Source: Ophioderma brevispina (lineage: Eukaryota > Echinodermata > Ophiuroidea > Amphilepidida > Ophiodermatidae). From it: a stretch of DNA of 64,000 nucleotides. The stretch spans positions 1 through 64,000 of the forward strand of contig JAMKCH010002938.1 of the NCBI GenBank assembly GCA_023653785.1, written 5' to 3'. Position numbers and translations under genes: made by a program. Positions 1-11,918 of the stretch are shown in pieces; the stretch's first letter is position 1, and each line of letters begins with the position of its first letter. The notes beneath the pieces are model-generated. The model was not told the DNA's origin. It made no database searches and was given only the letters and a program-made list of their open reading frames with translations.

Positions 1-215
1 GTTTGGAAGTTATGAACGAAAATATGCTCCATTTTGGTCGACCAATATTAATTTTACACAGCACTCTTTGGGGATTACAAAATCACGTTTTTAGCTCTCA
101 CATCAAAACGGGTTGAAATACCGGCGTGAAACTTTACAGTTGGGGTTTTGGAGTGAAGGCCATTCTATCAAGATGAAAAATTTATAGACTTAAATCGGGC
201 CATCCCCCTTTAATG
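1..215 (+). repeat. Dispersed repeat, copy 1 (partner at 61650-61855)
   Basis: From about position 10 this stretch aligns almost base for base with 61650-61855 in the same orientation. Shared blocks include the GGTCGACCAATATTAATTTT segment, a lysine-codon-like AAAACGGGTT block and a C-run followed by CTTTAATGA. After CTTTAATGA the two copies diverge abruptly, marking a repeat boundary near 215. Neither copy holds a plausible reading frame. The other copy sits inside a tandem array, which suggests a mobile or segmentally copied unit. The left end may run off the window. Confidence 0.8.
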
Positions 216-269
216 ACACGATATGACACAAAATTGTGTTGTCGTTAAATTTTAATACTCATCATAACA

Positions 270-525
270 TAATTATCGACCACATATCGACTGGTTTCAT
301 CGAAAAACAGAATTATATTAACTATAACAATAAATTAAAACCAGCTAGTCTGACCATGCGCTATTTAAAAATCGCACTAGTGTATAACATGTTATGCAAT
401 ACATATCCCATACACTAGCGTGAATTTCAAATAGCACATGGTCAGACAAAATGTTTTTAATTCATTGTTTATGGTTAGTATAATTCAGTTTTTCCATGAA
501 CCCACTCGATATGGGTTCAAAATTA
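270..525. repeat. Fold-back (long imperfect hairpin)
   Basis: Two arms of about 115 nt are reverse complements at roughly 80-85% identity. The left arm (about 270-386) includes GTCTGACCATGCGCTATTT and the right arm (about 408-525) the matching AAATAGCACATGGTCAGAC. The loop is about 20 nt. This is the layout of a palindromic MITE or decayed fold-back transposon. A short open frame at 236-418 lies inside the left arm and is not a gene. Confidence 0.85.
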
Positions 526-712
526 TTTTAGAGCATATTGTATATAATAAAGGTCCTCCTCTAAGCTAGCCTTGTTCAAGCCGCTCTACCAACTTCGTTG
601 GATTGGTTCATACGTTTGATATATCATATAATAATTAATGTCATCATATAAGGAGTGGAGCATATCCCTCTTCCTAAAACTAAAAAATGGCGAGAATTCA
701 CTTAAACACCTA

Positions 713-1023
713 ATTTGAGGCAGTGGCGTACCGAGGCATTAGATCTATAAGGGGCAAAATTTTCAAGTCGTCCCGCTAGAGGGCAAAATCCGCACGTCAT
801 CCCGGTGATTTGCTCCAATTAAGTCTAGAACTTGATGAAAAGCGCGCGTAGCGCGAGAAAATCACCGAATTTACCTGAATTTGGGCCAAATTTAGGCTGA
901 AATTGGTCGAAATTCCCCAAAGAAATGAGATGAAAATGTATATTTTGGGCCATATCGTCCCGCTTTTTCGAGCCAGAGGGGGCAACTTGCCCCCCCCCCG
1001 GTCGATACGCCACTGATTTGAGG
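713..1023. mobile_element. hAT-type MITE with 8 bp target duplication
   Basis: The element spans 721-1015 (295 bp). It starts CAGTGGCGTA and ends TACGCCACTG, perfect 10 bp terminal inverted repeats. It is flanked on both sides by the identical octamer ATTTGAGG (713-720 and 1016-1023). CAG-initial ends with 8 bp target duplications are the hallmark of the hAT superfamily. The interior encodes no transposase and contains a C10 run, so it is non-autonomous. A second member with the same termini lies at 57786-57987. The perfect target duplication suggests a fairly recent insertion. Confidence 0.93.
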
Positions 1024-2339
1024 TCTCCAATTTCACCTGGCCTATATGCATGCTTCCACTAACAAGTTCAATAAATTCAACTCAGGCAGAGTGCCTTGTT
1101 CAGTCTGTCAGGCTTTTTCTGCATTTGCAAAAATTTGATAGTTTTATACAGGGAAGGTTAAAACCACAAAGCAATGTAATCAAGGCTGTCGATCTGAGTA
1201 GCACAACCACTGCACCTGACCACAACAGGTGTTTGTGGTTTTATACCTAGACTAGTAGGATCCTGGATCCAGGCTGGACTGTCCCAGTGTGCACAACAGA
1301 CGACCAAGCAGCGTCCCAATTTTCATTTTATTTAATCTTTCTGTAGACATAGTGCAGTTATGTTCACAGCAAAAAGGCCATGACCTTTTGATCACTCAAC
1401 CAGATCATTATGACATCAATCTATTCACAACTTTAACCTTATGCAAATTGCTTTCCACAACATAGGCCATCACCCAATCAATGATCAATAATGTGCTATG
1501 GATGACTGATTACCCACTCACTGAGTACCCCTGTCAATCAAATGTGGACACCAATTAGAATATAACTGTATCCGTGTCTATAGCTGGAATGAATGGTTTT
1601 TGATATACAAAGCCTTGAACAACCCACTCTCTGCGTCTGCCTACACAAGTGAATTTTGCCATAGCAATAACATGGCAAACTTAGTAGTCTGGCTTTATTA
1701 CTTCTCAAAAATATGTCCTGGTCGCACACTTTTATAGCTCCTTTTGGATTGAATTTCACATATGTTTTAACTTATAATATTTTCTAAAACATATGATGGT
1801 ACGAGCAAATTTGGTCAAATACTTTTCCCGTAGCAAAGTAAAATAGCGCATGGCTCATGCAAGAGGTCACGGGCCAATTGTGTGCAGTGTGTGGATGCTG
1901 TATAGGGAAAAAGGACACTATGTGCAAGATGACAGGGTAGCCCTAAAAACCTGACTGTTTTGGCCAATAATTGTGGTGTTAATTACACTCACAGAAGTTT
2001 CATTAGGTCTATTTTTGAAACCAACTCATCAGACATCTGTTTATTTCACTTTAGGATTCGCATCCCTTCCCCTTTGTCTTACTGAAATATTGAAGAATAC
2101 AGGCAGACTGTACCAGATTATGTGATAACTGCACACAAAAACACAACGTCAGTCTGGGAAGCAGGGATATGCAAATGAAAGTGACTTCACTATATTAACG
2201 GCCCATACCACAACACAGCATTGTCCTTCAAAATATCAAGCATAGCCAATAGTAGCGTACTTTAAAGGGGTAAGCAGCAATAATGCAAGAGGATTAAAAT
2301 GGATTACTTAAAAGTATATTTTTTCATATTTATTACCTG
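1024..2339. other. Unassigned sequence
   Basis: No convincing exon, RNA gene or terminal-repeat element was found. Short open frames at 1050-1250 (+) and 1538-1759 (-) have no recognisable domain. A TTAAAGGGGTAAGCAG motif at about 2264 resembles the end of the TTAA-type element at 20914-21386 and may be a truncated relative. Confidence 0.4.
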
Positions 2340-3422
2340 TACAGTGTGAGTCAATAAAAACCCTACATTCAGAATAAAAAATAATTAAAATAGTTAAGAA
2401 TTATTTTTGCTCATATGTTTGCTTTGGTTATAAAGAGGGATAAACAGGCTTTCAGAAAACGTTTATTTGGTGTCATTTGGAATTTAGAGGAAGAAGTTAT
2501 GCCTATTTTGCTGAGAGAGGTAAAAATCCTGTTTGGCCGATGTTGAGCCAAACAAAGATACATGGTCTTCAGCAGTGATTTGATTAAAAACACTTAACAC
2601 CAAAGTATTGTTAAACAATAGAAGGTAGGAGAGTAATTGAAAGATTATAAAAATAATATCCCGGACATTTACAAAAGAAAATGCTGAGTAAAAAAATGTT
2701 CAATTTCCCAAATAAGAAAGTCAAGATAGCTGGTGTAAGACCACAGTTTACTTTGGTTCAGCAAGATTTCATGGTTTTAACCTACAACGAAACTTGGGAG
2801 CCAAAGTGAAACCATGGAAGGTTTTGTATTCTGCTGTGTTAATTCCAATTCACAGAAAACTTCAGCTTTAGTTCTTCTTGCAATTTAAGGACGCTGAGTA
2901 TACTGCATTTGTGCAAAATAATTACCTTTGAGATGTAAAACAAAAATCTCTGAGCAGTTTCATTATTTTCATGAACTGAGACATTGATATGGAGTGATTT
3001 TCAATAACTGACTCTTTATGATTGAACAATGGTAATTTAATTTGATGAAGATATTTTACTTATAAGTATGTTACACATACCACAATAGACCGTTTTATTC
3101 AAACTGATATGTTTTTGTTGAGAAGAAATTGATCTCATCTGAAATTGCATGTGTGAATTGCCTCTGCTATAATACGTTATGGTATACGTCGGTGTCAGTC
3201 TTTCCGCATTATATGGCTAAAATCGGCCAAACAGAATTTTTAGGTCTCTCCGCAAAATTGACGTAGTTTCTGAACCCAAGTCCGAAAGACAACAAATAAA
3301 AATCTTCTGATAGCCTGTTTATCCCTGTAAACAACCACAGCAAACATTCAAGCAAAAGTAACGTTTAACCTTTGAAGAAAAAATCTTTCCTGAATGTAGG
3401 GTTTTTATTGACTCACACTGTA
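2340..3422. mobile_element. Non-autonomous Tc1/mariner-like element with long inverted arms
   Basis: The element occupies 2342-3420 and has perfect 31 bp terminal inverted repeats beginning CAGTGTGAGTCAATAAAAAC. It is flanked by TA on both sides, the Tc1/mariner target. Beyond the perfect ends the arms stay recognisably inverted for about 200 bp (for example GGGATAAACAGGCTTTCAGA near 2439 against its complement near 3320), giving a fold-back shape. The middle, about 2.6-3.2 kb, has no open transposase frame. The 60-codon minus-strand frame at 2411-2593 lies in one arm and is not credible as a gene. Confidence 0.88.
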
Positions 3423-3522
3423 CTTAGGTTTGGCAGAAAGGAGAGAAACATACATATATGGTCCACCAAACCCATCCATATATAGCGCTACAACTTGGAC
3501 AATATAAATAGTGTAAAAGTCG

Positions 3523-3864
3523 TAAAGGAGCATTTCGTGATCCACAACCTCGTCCCCGACTTACATAAAAAAGTTGAGATTTTTATATCATCTGAACCGT
3601 TACCCTAAGTAATCCATGTGTACCTAATCTTACGTGCAAATTCAGTCGTATCTGTAAGCAATTTGCAATTTCGTATTTTCTGTCCGTAAACGGACAGAAA
3701 TTACAGTACAGTGGTCTATGGGACCGTGGGAAACAAGCAATTGCTCATAATATGAAACCGCAAGATCGGGATCGGCTCAAATTTTGTGAATAAGCTTTTC
3801 TCAAGGATATCTAGTGAACAATGAATAAAACAACATCATGCTGGAATCACGAAATGCACCTTTA
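3523..3864. mobile_element. MITE with AAGGNGCATTTCGTGAT ends
   Basis: Inverted ends of about 19 bp at 3525-3543 and 3844-3862 (AAGGAGCATTTCGTGATCC against AAGGTGCATTTCGTGATTCC) enclose about 340 bp of non-coding DNA. TA flanks both ends, and the right flank reads TTAAG. The interior contains a small hairpin around TGTCCGTAAACGGACA near 3680-3697. The ends resemble those of the TTAA-AGG families elsewhere in this window. Confidence 0.75.
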
Positions 3865-5035
3865 AGATTACTCTTGGAAAAGAACAATATATGGAAGCAA
3901 TATTGAAGTTGGATGATGAATGTGAACCATTATTGTACAGGTTTGTTTGTGAATGAAAACAAAGTCAAAACAACACAAGACAACAAAAGACGGGACATGA
4001 GTTTACTCATATCCTTCAAAACAACTCAAAATCATGTAAATCAAATCTATTTTCACATTTCTGTGTTTAATTATCATAACGTGTATATTACTAAAATGAA
4101 CTGGAAAATCACCAAAAAGGTGGGTGATCTGATCATCTGGAATAGCCCAGATGATGGTCCAGTTATTTGCCATTTAGCTTCTAAAATATGGATTTTAAGA
4201 TAAGCTACATCTACATTGTATTGTAACATCATCTGAAATCAATCAATTTGAATGATTTAAGTCTTGATACTCTATAGAATTGTATACATATCTGTCATCC
4301 AAAGAATTAAAATGCATTTTCTGCTTCAATGTGACGGGAGCAATGATTTGACACCAGTTTCAACAAAATCTGAGCATTGGATAATTTTTGACCCAAGAGG
4401 ATCTTCAACCTTATCAGGGCTGATGTAGCCATGTAACTAAAGGTCTGAACCTAGACAAACTATACCTTTTTAATGAGACAAATACATTGGTGTGCAATTT
4501 GACTTGATTTTAAATGTACTCTGTATTAGATTTACTCCATTATGTTAGTGTTCTCCTCATTAAGCACAGGTTGGACCCAGAAATTCTGATTCAGCACCCT
4601 TCAAACTATACAAAAACATCTTCAAACCTTCCCCAAACTTTGAAAATAGGATTCTCATTTATAACCCTATTAAAATACTTCACTATTTTTATGGCAATCA
4701 AACATTGCATGCACTATGGAAGGAAATACATGAATGAATATATTGATCACCATAGTGTAAATTGTGTACAGATTGTTCTAAAAGCAGGGGGTTGTGCGTG
4801 TTTGTGAATGAGCTTTGTAGAAAAATCTGAATTTGTAAAAATTCCTGAAAAACAGCGTAAAACCGACTTAAAAATGCTAGAATGGGCGGAAATTTAAATA
4901 AGTGCGGAAATTTTGAAAATAAAAAATCTTGAAATCAGGAAAAACCCTGAAGAATACACCCTGATAAAAAAAAGGCACTCGGTGACCACCCGAAAGAGTG
5001 AAAAATATTGGAAATTTGCAGGAGAATAGCTTTGC
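3865..5035. other. Unassigned sequence
   Basis: Open frames at 3913-4203 and 4514-4807 (+) show no domain, no splice context and AT-rich codon use. GAAATTTGCAGGAGAATAGC near 5011 resembles the inner part of the MITE at 6335-6681 and may be a fragment of that family. Nothing else is recognisable. Confidence 0.4.
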
Positions 5036-5679
5036 TTAAAGACATATCAGTGATTTGCTATCAGAAAATCGAAAAAATCATCAAAAAATCAGATTTTTTG
5101 CTGTCTGTAACAAGTATAGGTCTCATAAACATACCCGAAATTGATACGACTAAAGCAATTAATAAGGACCAAATCCGGATGTTTTAGTCATAAGTGGCCG
5201 TTCGGAAACTTACTACTACACGTAATTGAATGGAATTCGTATCTTTGAAAACTGCCGTTTTCTTCGTTTCGGTCAATTCCTTCAGTGGAAGTAATAATTA
5301 GAAAGTTACACTTATTCTTATTTACGCTATTCCTGCCAAATTTCAAATATTTTTATTTTTACCTTGTATTTGAGTACGGGAATGTCTTTAAAGTGAAGGA
5401 TAAGGCTGTATGGCGTTCATAAGTATATTTTACCAACTGACAAATTGACCCGACCCTAAAGGCCAACCAGCAGTGCTCCCGATATGGATTCCATTCAATT
5501 ATGGATTGAAATAAGTGTCCGTAGGACAGTAATGAATACATTTGATTGTGTCACTATTGGCTGGGTTGGTCATGTCATTGCAGGGAGGTTAGGATACTTA
5601 CTGGTTAAAAAAAGGCAAAAAACTGATTTTCAATGAGTTTTCTCGACTTTGATTTAGCAAATCACTGAAGTGCCTTTAA
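5036..5679. mobile_element. TTAA-flanked MITE family A, full palindromic copy
   Basis: The element spans 5040-5675 between TTAA tetranucleotides at 5036-5039 and 5676-5679. Ends read AGACATATCAGTGATTTGCT and, in complement, AGGCACTTCAGTGATTTGCT. The left half (5170-5350) and right half (5395-5560) are inverted copies of one core containing AAGTGAAGGATAAG and a CCATTCAATTA motif, so the whole unit is a large palindrome. The same core occurs once in the shorter copy at 6335-6681. There is no coding capacity. TTAA target use points to piggyBac- or Kolobok-type transposases acting in trans. Confidence 0.85.
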
Positions 5680-5794
5680 AGCAATAGATGGAAAGGGCAA
5701 GGCAAATCCTTTGACACAAAAACTACAATATTTGCATCTTGGTAGGTGAAAAGTGTATTTCATATCTTCATATGTCATGTGAGCAATGTAAACA

Positions 5795-6334
5795 ACTTAA
5801 AGTATACACCACTAATGAAATATTATTCTAATTTGGAGATGATACAGATAAACTGGCATCACCCGTCATAAACTTAAATTATACACCACTAATTATACCA
5901 TATTAAATCTGAATATAATTTGTACAGAGGTTATAATTGTTTTTCCCACTTTTACGTCAACTAAAATTTAACTTAAAATATACACCACTAGTGATATAAT
6001 AATCTTAATATAATTTTGTATATTTTTTTCATTTTTTTTTACATCAACTAAAATTCAAGAGCTTAAATTATACACCACTTAAAGTGGCACAGGTACATTT
6101 TCAACAAAGTGAAAGTCTAGGACTTTGGAAGAACATATTTTACACACAAATAAAATTTTTTCTTGTACAGTGGTTATAATTGTTTTTTCCCTCATTTTTA
6201 CATCAAATAAAAGTTAATGACTTAAAATATACACCACTAGTGAAACTATAGTCTCATTAAAATTTGTACAGTAATTGTTTTGTTCCATTTTTATGTACAT
6301 TAAAAGTTAACAGCTTAAAATCTACACCACTTAA
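5795..6334 (+). repeat. ~93 bp tandem array with CTTAAAATATACACCACT core
   Basis: Six copies of a core close to CTTAAAATATACACCACT begin at about 5795, 5872, 5971, 6062, 6221 and 6313. Spacing is about 77, 99, 91, 159 and 92 bp. Between cores there is a recurring TTTTTACATCAACTAAAA segment. The long 159 bp interval contains a TTAAAGTGGCACAGG block that reappears at 6682 to the right of the MITE at 6335-6681. Confidence 0.85.
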
Positions 6335-6685
6335 AGACACTATCAGTGATTTCAAAAATATTTGAAATGTGCAGGAATAGCTTCAAAGTGAAGGATAAGT
6401 CTGTAGAATTCTTAAAAGTTACCTTTTCCAGCTGTAGAATTGACAGAAAAGGAAGAAAACGGCAGTGTTCCAAGATACGATTCTCCATTCAATTACGTGT
6501 TGTAGTAAGTGTCCGAACGGACAGTAATGACTAAAATCTCCGATTCTGTCCTTATTAGGTTGCTTCTGGTCTTATCATTTGCAGGGTATTTTAGGATACC
6601 TGTGCTTGTTACATACATGTAAAAATCTGATTTTTGATGATTTTTTTGATTTGCTGATTTAGCAAATCACTGATAGTGTCTTTAA
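6331..6685. mobile_element. TTAA-flanked MITE family A, short copy with empty-site paralogue
   Basis: The element is 6335-6681 (347 bp), flanked by TTAA at 6331-6334 and 6682-6685, with near-perfect ends AGACACTATCAGTGATTT. The flanks read CACCAC-TTAA and TTAA-AGTGGCACAGG. The neighbouring array unit at about 6073-6090 reads CACCACTTAAAGTGGCACAGG without the element, so it acts as a pre-insertion site. This fixes the boundaries and the TTAA duplication. The interior is a single copy of the family A core. Confidence 0.93.
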
Positions 6686-6977
6686 AGTGGCACAGGCACA
6701 TTTTCAATGAAGTGTCTTGGACCTCAAAAAAAACCCATATATTTTACACACAAAAAATGACATACTAGTACCACAAAACAGGAGCCTTAATAAGAGTAGT
6801 ATCCAGTAATTTTTATGGGTTTGCCGCAACTTAAATCACAAACTACATGAATATCACAGGCTCGTACTCATTGAAATTAAAGCCACAAAGATCACAGATC
6901 GGTCAAACAGGTTGGATGCCATGGGAATCAACTCTGACATGTGTTTTCATGTGCTTAAAGTCATGATCTGTTATCTG

Positions 6978-7140
6978 CTGAATAAAACACTCCGGAGTGG
7001 TTTTATTATAAAATCGTTCTGTTTACCCATAAGGGTGTTGATTTGGGCTTAATCATTTTAGGTGTGGACTAATGTATATAAAAGCTTTACCACCATGAAA
7101 AAAATATCAATTTTGAAAAACCTTGAGGGCGTACTATTTT
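6978..7140 (+). repeat. Dispersed repeat (partner at 18812-18993)
   Basis: The stretch from AAAACACTCCGGAGTGG through GGTGTTGATTTGGGCTTA to the CTATTTTCCAAA block aligns in the same orientation with 18812-18993. The two copies share order and spacing, with small indels. No coding potential is evident; the open frame at 7062-7244 lies partly inside the repeat. Confidence 0.75.
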
Positions 7141-7264
7141 CCAAACCGGCCAGTATCTCTTTAAGACAATTTGTACTGTGGTTACTGATAAAATTTGTGT
7201 CTGTCAGGTCAACTAAAACAAAGCAAACTTTACGCGATGCGTAAAATATGTCCGCGATCGCGGA

Positions 7265-7735
7265 TCACTACATGTATAAATAAACTACAACCACCTCAGC
7301 CCCTACGAAAACACGCAACACCCACCCATCCCCAAAATCCCGCAAAACCCCAACCTCCTCCCAACACCCCGCAAGACCTACCCCCTCGCCAACACATTAA
7401 CCCACCCCACCCCTGCAACCCCTACCCTACACCCTCAACACCCCCAACCCCAATTACCTGCAACACGCCTCCCACTCCCCATTACCCCGCAACCCGCCAT
7501 TACCCTCCCCAACACCCTGAATGAAACACTCTACCCCCCAACACCCCGCAACCCCTCACCCCTCCCCAAACACCCCGCAACACTCCCACCCCCTTCCCCC
7601 AAACAGCATGCAACACCTCACCCCCTCCTCAACACCGGCACACAACACCCCCTCTCCTCAACACCCTGCAAGACCCAAACCCCTCCCCAACACCCTGCAA
7701 CATTATCCCCCTCCCAAAACCCCTCCCTAGTCTCA
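7265..7735 (+). repeat. C-rich minisatellite
   Basis: About 470 bp of almost G-free sequence built from degenerate units such as AACACCCCGCAACCC and CCCTCCCCAACACC. Proline-, histidine- and threonine-rich frames at 7195-7524 and 7521-7730 are translations of the repeat, not proteins. The complementary strand is G-rich. Confidence 0.85.
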
Positions 7736-8279
7736 GTAGCGAAGGAATTTTGCCTATCCGAGTACCGTTTCGAGATACAGAAATTAAGATATTTAATTAG
7801 AGCATTTGCATACCTACAGCCGATATATCACATATTGTGCTGAAGGGTGCGAAATTGCTACACGCCTTGACAGGAACATTCTGGTACATTATGCAAATTA
7901 GAGTACTTAATTAGCATATTTTACGGCCACAATATAATCAGGTCGAGAATTCAACCCACTTTCACCAAGTTACACCATTGCCGCCTTTACGGAACTCCTG
8001 ATAAATGTATACAAGGTGGGTTAAACATTATTCGGACGAATGGACACTGCTCATTTCATAGTCCACGTTCCGAACACTCGTCGGCGGGGACATAAGTAGG
8101 GTGGCAAACTGTGTCACATGAAGAACCATCTACACAAACTCTTTCCGGTTACCGTAAAACAAATCCCTATTTCAGCCTGTAGCATTAAAATAGTGCGCAG
8201 CACAACCAGTTTAGGAGCTAGTACATGGGCCGGTAATAACATTTGTCATATTAGCTAAAGTTGAACCTAGAATGTGGAG
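7736..8279. other. Unassigned sequence
   Basis: No exon, element ends or tandem structure was recognised here. Confidence 0.4.
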
Positions 8280-9560
8280 TAATTAAAACTGGTGATGACA
8301 AAAATTAAAAGTGTGGACATTTTGCGATACAACCATTTCCAAAATGGAAGCCATTTAAACCCAAAAAAAAACACCTAAGAAGCAATTTTGGTGTTAACAA
8401 ATGTTTTTTTCTGGGTCAAGGAGATCAAAACAATTATTCCCAAACTATGAAAACATTTCTTAATATATAGCCTATGAAGATTATTGTTGTGTCAAATTAA
8501 AGATTTTCTGGGGCAAGGAGTCAATAAAACTATTACCAAATGTCAGATGATATAAAAGTATGGCAGTTTTAATATTTCAGTATTTTCCAAGATGAGTGTA
8601 CAACCAATATCAAAAGAGAAAATTGTTTATACCTCATGCTATACAACACCCAGGATGACGATTTAGGTGACAAAATGCATGTTTTTTAGGTCAAGGATGT
8701 TAAAGAGTCAATATTCTCTTAATAAAGCTGTCAGATGAGTCGTGGTCAGGTTATCATACACCCTAGAACCAATGTGACCCCAATATAAGACACCTGAACG
8801 ACTCATACGTATTCACCTAAATACATATATTGGCATCGTGACAAGGGAATTTGATACTTAGGGCCGTAGTATTATTTTAATAGAAACTATTTTTGTTCAG
8901 ATATGTCGAGTAAAATGGCCCGAATTCGAAACAATTAAATGGTCATAGTCACGTGCACACATATGGTATTCGGACGTTTTGGGTTTTCGTTCATAGGAAC
9001 CATAAAGCGCAGTTATAGTTATGAGGTTCTAAGGAAGAGTTACTGAGGATTCTTGTGTTAAATTTACTGAGGATTCTTGTGTTATTAATTATCAACATCT
9101 GGGTTCATTATTTTATTCACTTTGCACATTAGCCTGACATTTTAGTAAAGTTAAACACTCTTGGGTATTGTACTTAAAAATATTGGGCTATATTGGGGAA
9201 AAGTGACAAATGCAAATAAACATCACTTTTTATTTATCTACGTTTGGAATAGTTTTTTGAAATCCTTGACCAGAAAAAACTTCTTTTGACACCAAAATCA
9301 TCTGCTTAGGTAAGGTTATATAATACAGAAATATGCTGCTTCTTTGACGAGATGTCGGCCCATTTGAAAAAAGCCGTGGATATAAATTCCAGACCGAAAC
9401 ACTTCTGGCAATTGTATATTGAACCTCTTGACCCAGAAACATAAATTCCAACACTAAGTCACTCATAGTGTGCTATTACCTTTAAAATGGCGGCCATTTT
9501 TGAAAATGTTGGGGTATGGCAACATTGCCAGCACTTTTGATTTTGTCATCACATATTTTC
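8280..9560. repeat. Large imperfect inverted repeat (~1.3 kb)
   Basis: The left edge (GATGACAAAAATTAAAAGTG at about 8294) is matched in reverse complement by the right edge near 9553. An internal block, TTTTTTCTGGGTCAAGGAGA at about 8404, is matched in reverse by the segment near 9250-9290. The TCAAGGA block recurs at about 8512 and 8690, so the arms contain degenerate internal repeats. The minus-strand frame at 9230-9466 is in one arm. The structure resembles a decayed fold-back element related in style to the one at 56.4-61 kb. Confidence 0.65.
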
Positions 9561-10689
9561 ATCAACTACAAACCCAATGATCAATTTTAGCTATGATGCA
9601 AATGTTATTATTCCCGCCATGTTTGATAGAAATCTAAGGCCTTTTTTTCACTTGATGCTGCCGCACTATAATGGGAAAGAAGCCAGTCAAATAGTTTGCA
9701 GATGACACAAGACAAATACAAGGTTTCTAATTGTTACCAACAGTTCAGGTTTCATGCATGGTGTGAAAAGTGGAGTGGAGGCTTGAGGATTGGGTATGCC
9801 CCCCTTTAAGCAGACGTGCATTCCAAACTTAGCGTCCGGGTAGCGTTTCTTTCAGGATTATATATTTCTTTATTTGTATGTATGGGACTTACTCTGTAAG
9901 TTAAAGTGACAAGCATTCATTGAGCCAACTTGCGGTTTGGGAAGCTACTGGAAGATCATCTCTTCGATGTGTCACCTCATCACCACCTTAAACAATGTTA
10001 GATGGCCAATCTTTACCGTCAGTATCCACGTAATTTTAAACAATCAGGGAATTCTGAAATAGTTGGATTTGATGAAAGGAATGGATTGATTAACCTGTTG
10101 TTCATGTTTATCAGTACTTGCATGTAAAATAGACCAGTTACATTCCCAGTCAACGTCTTTTGTTGCCTGCGATCCATTCCTGCGAATCGTTATGGCCCTA
10201 GTATTAAAACTCTAACCAGATACAATTGATCAGTGTGTAACATTCAGGACGACCTATTTCAAGGAAGATACCGACCCCTAACATGTTACAAACATGCGGT
10301 TAATGGTCTAACATAACAACACATAAAATGTTAATAGGTGCATAAAAATGAGCATTACATAAAAAACCGATACATTTGGCATGGGTAGGAGAGAAGGAGA
10401 AAAGAAAGCTCTCCCAAATCCCTTTGACCGATGAGACACGCCGCGGTTAGTAAAACTATTTTATTGGTACAATACAACACAAGATCAATTATTGATGCTG
10501 ATGGAATGTGCATCCACATGAATCGCGTACATCGTAAAGAAGATAGGAACCGATATACTGTAAGAATGTGCATTTCTTTAAAAGCAGGAAACTGGCATAG
10601 AATGCTTTGATTAAAATACGATTATTGATTATTTAGACATGGAAACCACGTACACCGTCAATATCTTCCAGGTAAAACAAGGTCCTAAG
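9561..10689. other. Unassigned sequence
   Basis: No recognisable gene or element. The minus-strand frame at 10355-10573 has no domain. Confidence 0.35.
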
Positions 10690-10920
10690 GACAAGATGAG
10701 TTACCTTGATTCTAGTTTTTACTCGTACTTTTCAGCTTTTAAAAACTTGAATGTTTTGTAACGCCGTATTTCTTAAAGTATGATATTTGGAGACGAAATC
10801 TAACTTGAATTGGGAAGAAAAATGCCGTATCTAAACAATGACACCAAACTTGACAGTGCCCGAAGTTGCCCGTTTTTTCAATTTTGTCCCGACGTTGGCC
10901 ACATTTTTAGAAATATGAGA
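10690..10920 (+). repeat. Left arm of a 2.8 kb inverted repeat pair
   Basis: This segment is the reverse complement, at about 80%, of 13240-13460. Shared landmarks are CCGTATTTCTTAAAGTAT, TTGAATTGGGAAGAAAAATG and GTGCCCGAAGTTGCCCGTTT. The intervening 2.3 kb contains two independent TTAA-type MITEs. It may be one fold-back transposon with nested insertions or two insertions in opposite orientation. Confidence 0.75.
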
Positions 10921-11414
10921 CCCTTGGCGATTGTTAAAATGGATGTCCCATTGCCATATTTACCATACACAGCATTATAATGTATATAGATGCAATGTTG
11001 ATGCACATGCATTCAGCATTAACATTGATCTCGTAGTACGTTGTTGTTTGCAATGTAATCAAAATCTATTTTATAGTATTCATGTTTTTAGGAAATATAC
11101 AGATGAATAAATTCTGTTATCAATGGAGCATATGAAACGAGTAGGCCTAGGGCTAGGCCTGGCCCTATATCAATTGCAATTTATTTTTGCCATTTTGGTT
11201 TTCAACACATCTTGGTGGGCAAGGGGGCTGAGGGCAACATTTCACAGAGCGGATACTGTTGGGATGAAGAAGGGGATTCGCATATTAACTTACTTGAGCA
11301 ATATTTTTTTTTGGGGGGGGGGAGAGCAAAGCACCCAATAAAAGTCAAACCTCAATCATTTAAGACAGTTCTCCGAACAGTGGTAGCACCAGAAATGGGT
11401 TTTTGGGGGTATCG

Positions 11415-11918
11415 AGCAATAATGGCACATTTTTGAAGAGCGCCCCCAATTTTCAAAATTTGATATTTTGACAAGTTTTACGTTGTAATTGCTAGGGAAC
11501 TATCCCTGCGACGAGAATGCTAAAACAATTTGTTATTTATCATAAAATAAGCGACTTTTGTCATTAGAATTGGACTTAACGTCAGAGCTAAAATGCTACT
11601 TTTATGTCCGTCCATAATCAAATAGTGCCATCTTGAGAAAATACTCTAACTTGACTTGCCTGAACCAATAAAACACTAATGGATGAGCGTAGACCACGTA
11701 CATGGAGGCTGTTTCCATCAGCTGTTGAAATTATTATCGGAGATTGAATTATATCGGGATCTCCGATAATAAGTATTCTAAACAAAATTTCCTCGTTTGG
11801 GACACAGACATTTTTGAGTTTAACCATTCACAGGAGCCAGTTACCATTCAACTATTAAAAATCTCAAAATTCTTAAAAAATTGGTGGCTCTCTTCAAAAA
11901 AAGTCTATTATGCTTTAA
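11415..11918. mobile_element. TTAA MITE family B, copy 1
   Basis: About 500 bp with degenerate ends close to AGCAATATTAGCACATTTTT. The right end abuts TTAA at 11915-11918. It aligns end to end with 19898-20427 and 47480-48011. All three share GAACTATCCCTGCGACGAGA-like and TGGATGAGCGTAGAC blocks and a central palindromic region; here the palindrome is split (TTATTATCGGAGA and TCTCCGATAATAA around 11734-11772). Frames within it are not shared between copies, so it is non-coding. Confidence 0.85.

Noticed and set aside
7195..7730. Pro/His/Thr-rich proteins on the plus strand
   Set aside because: They are translations of a C-rich minisatellite.
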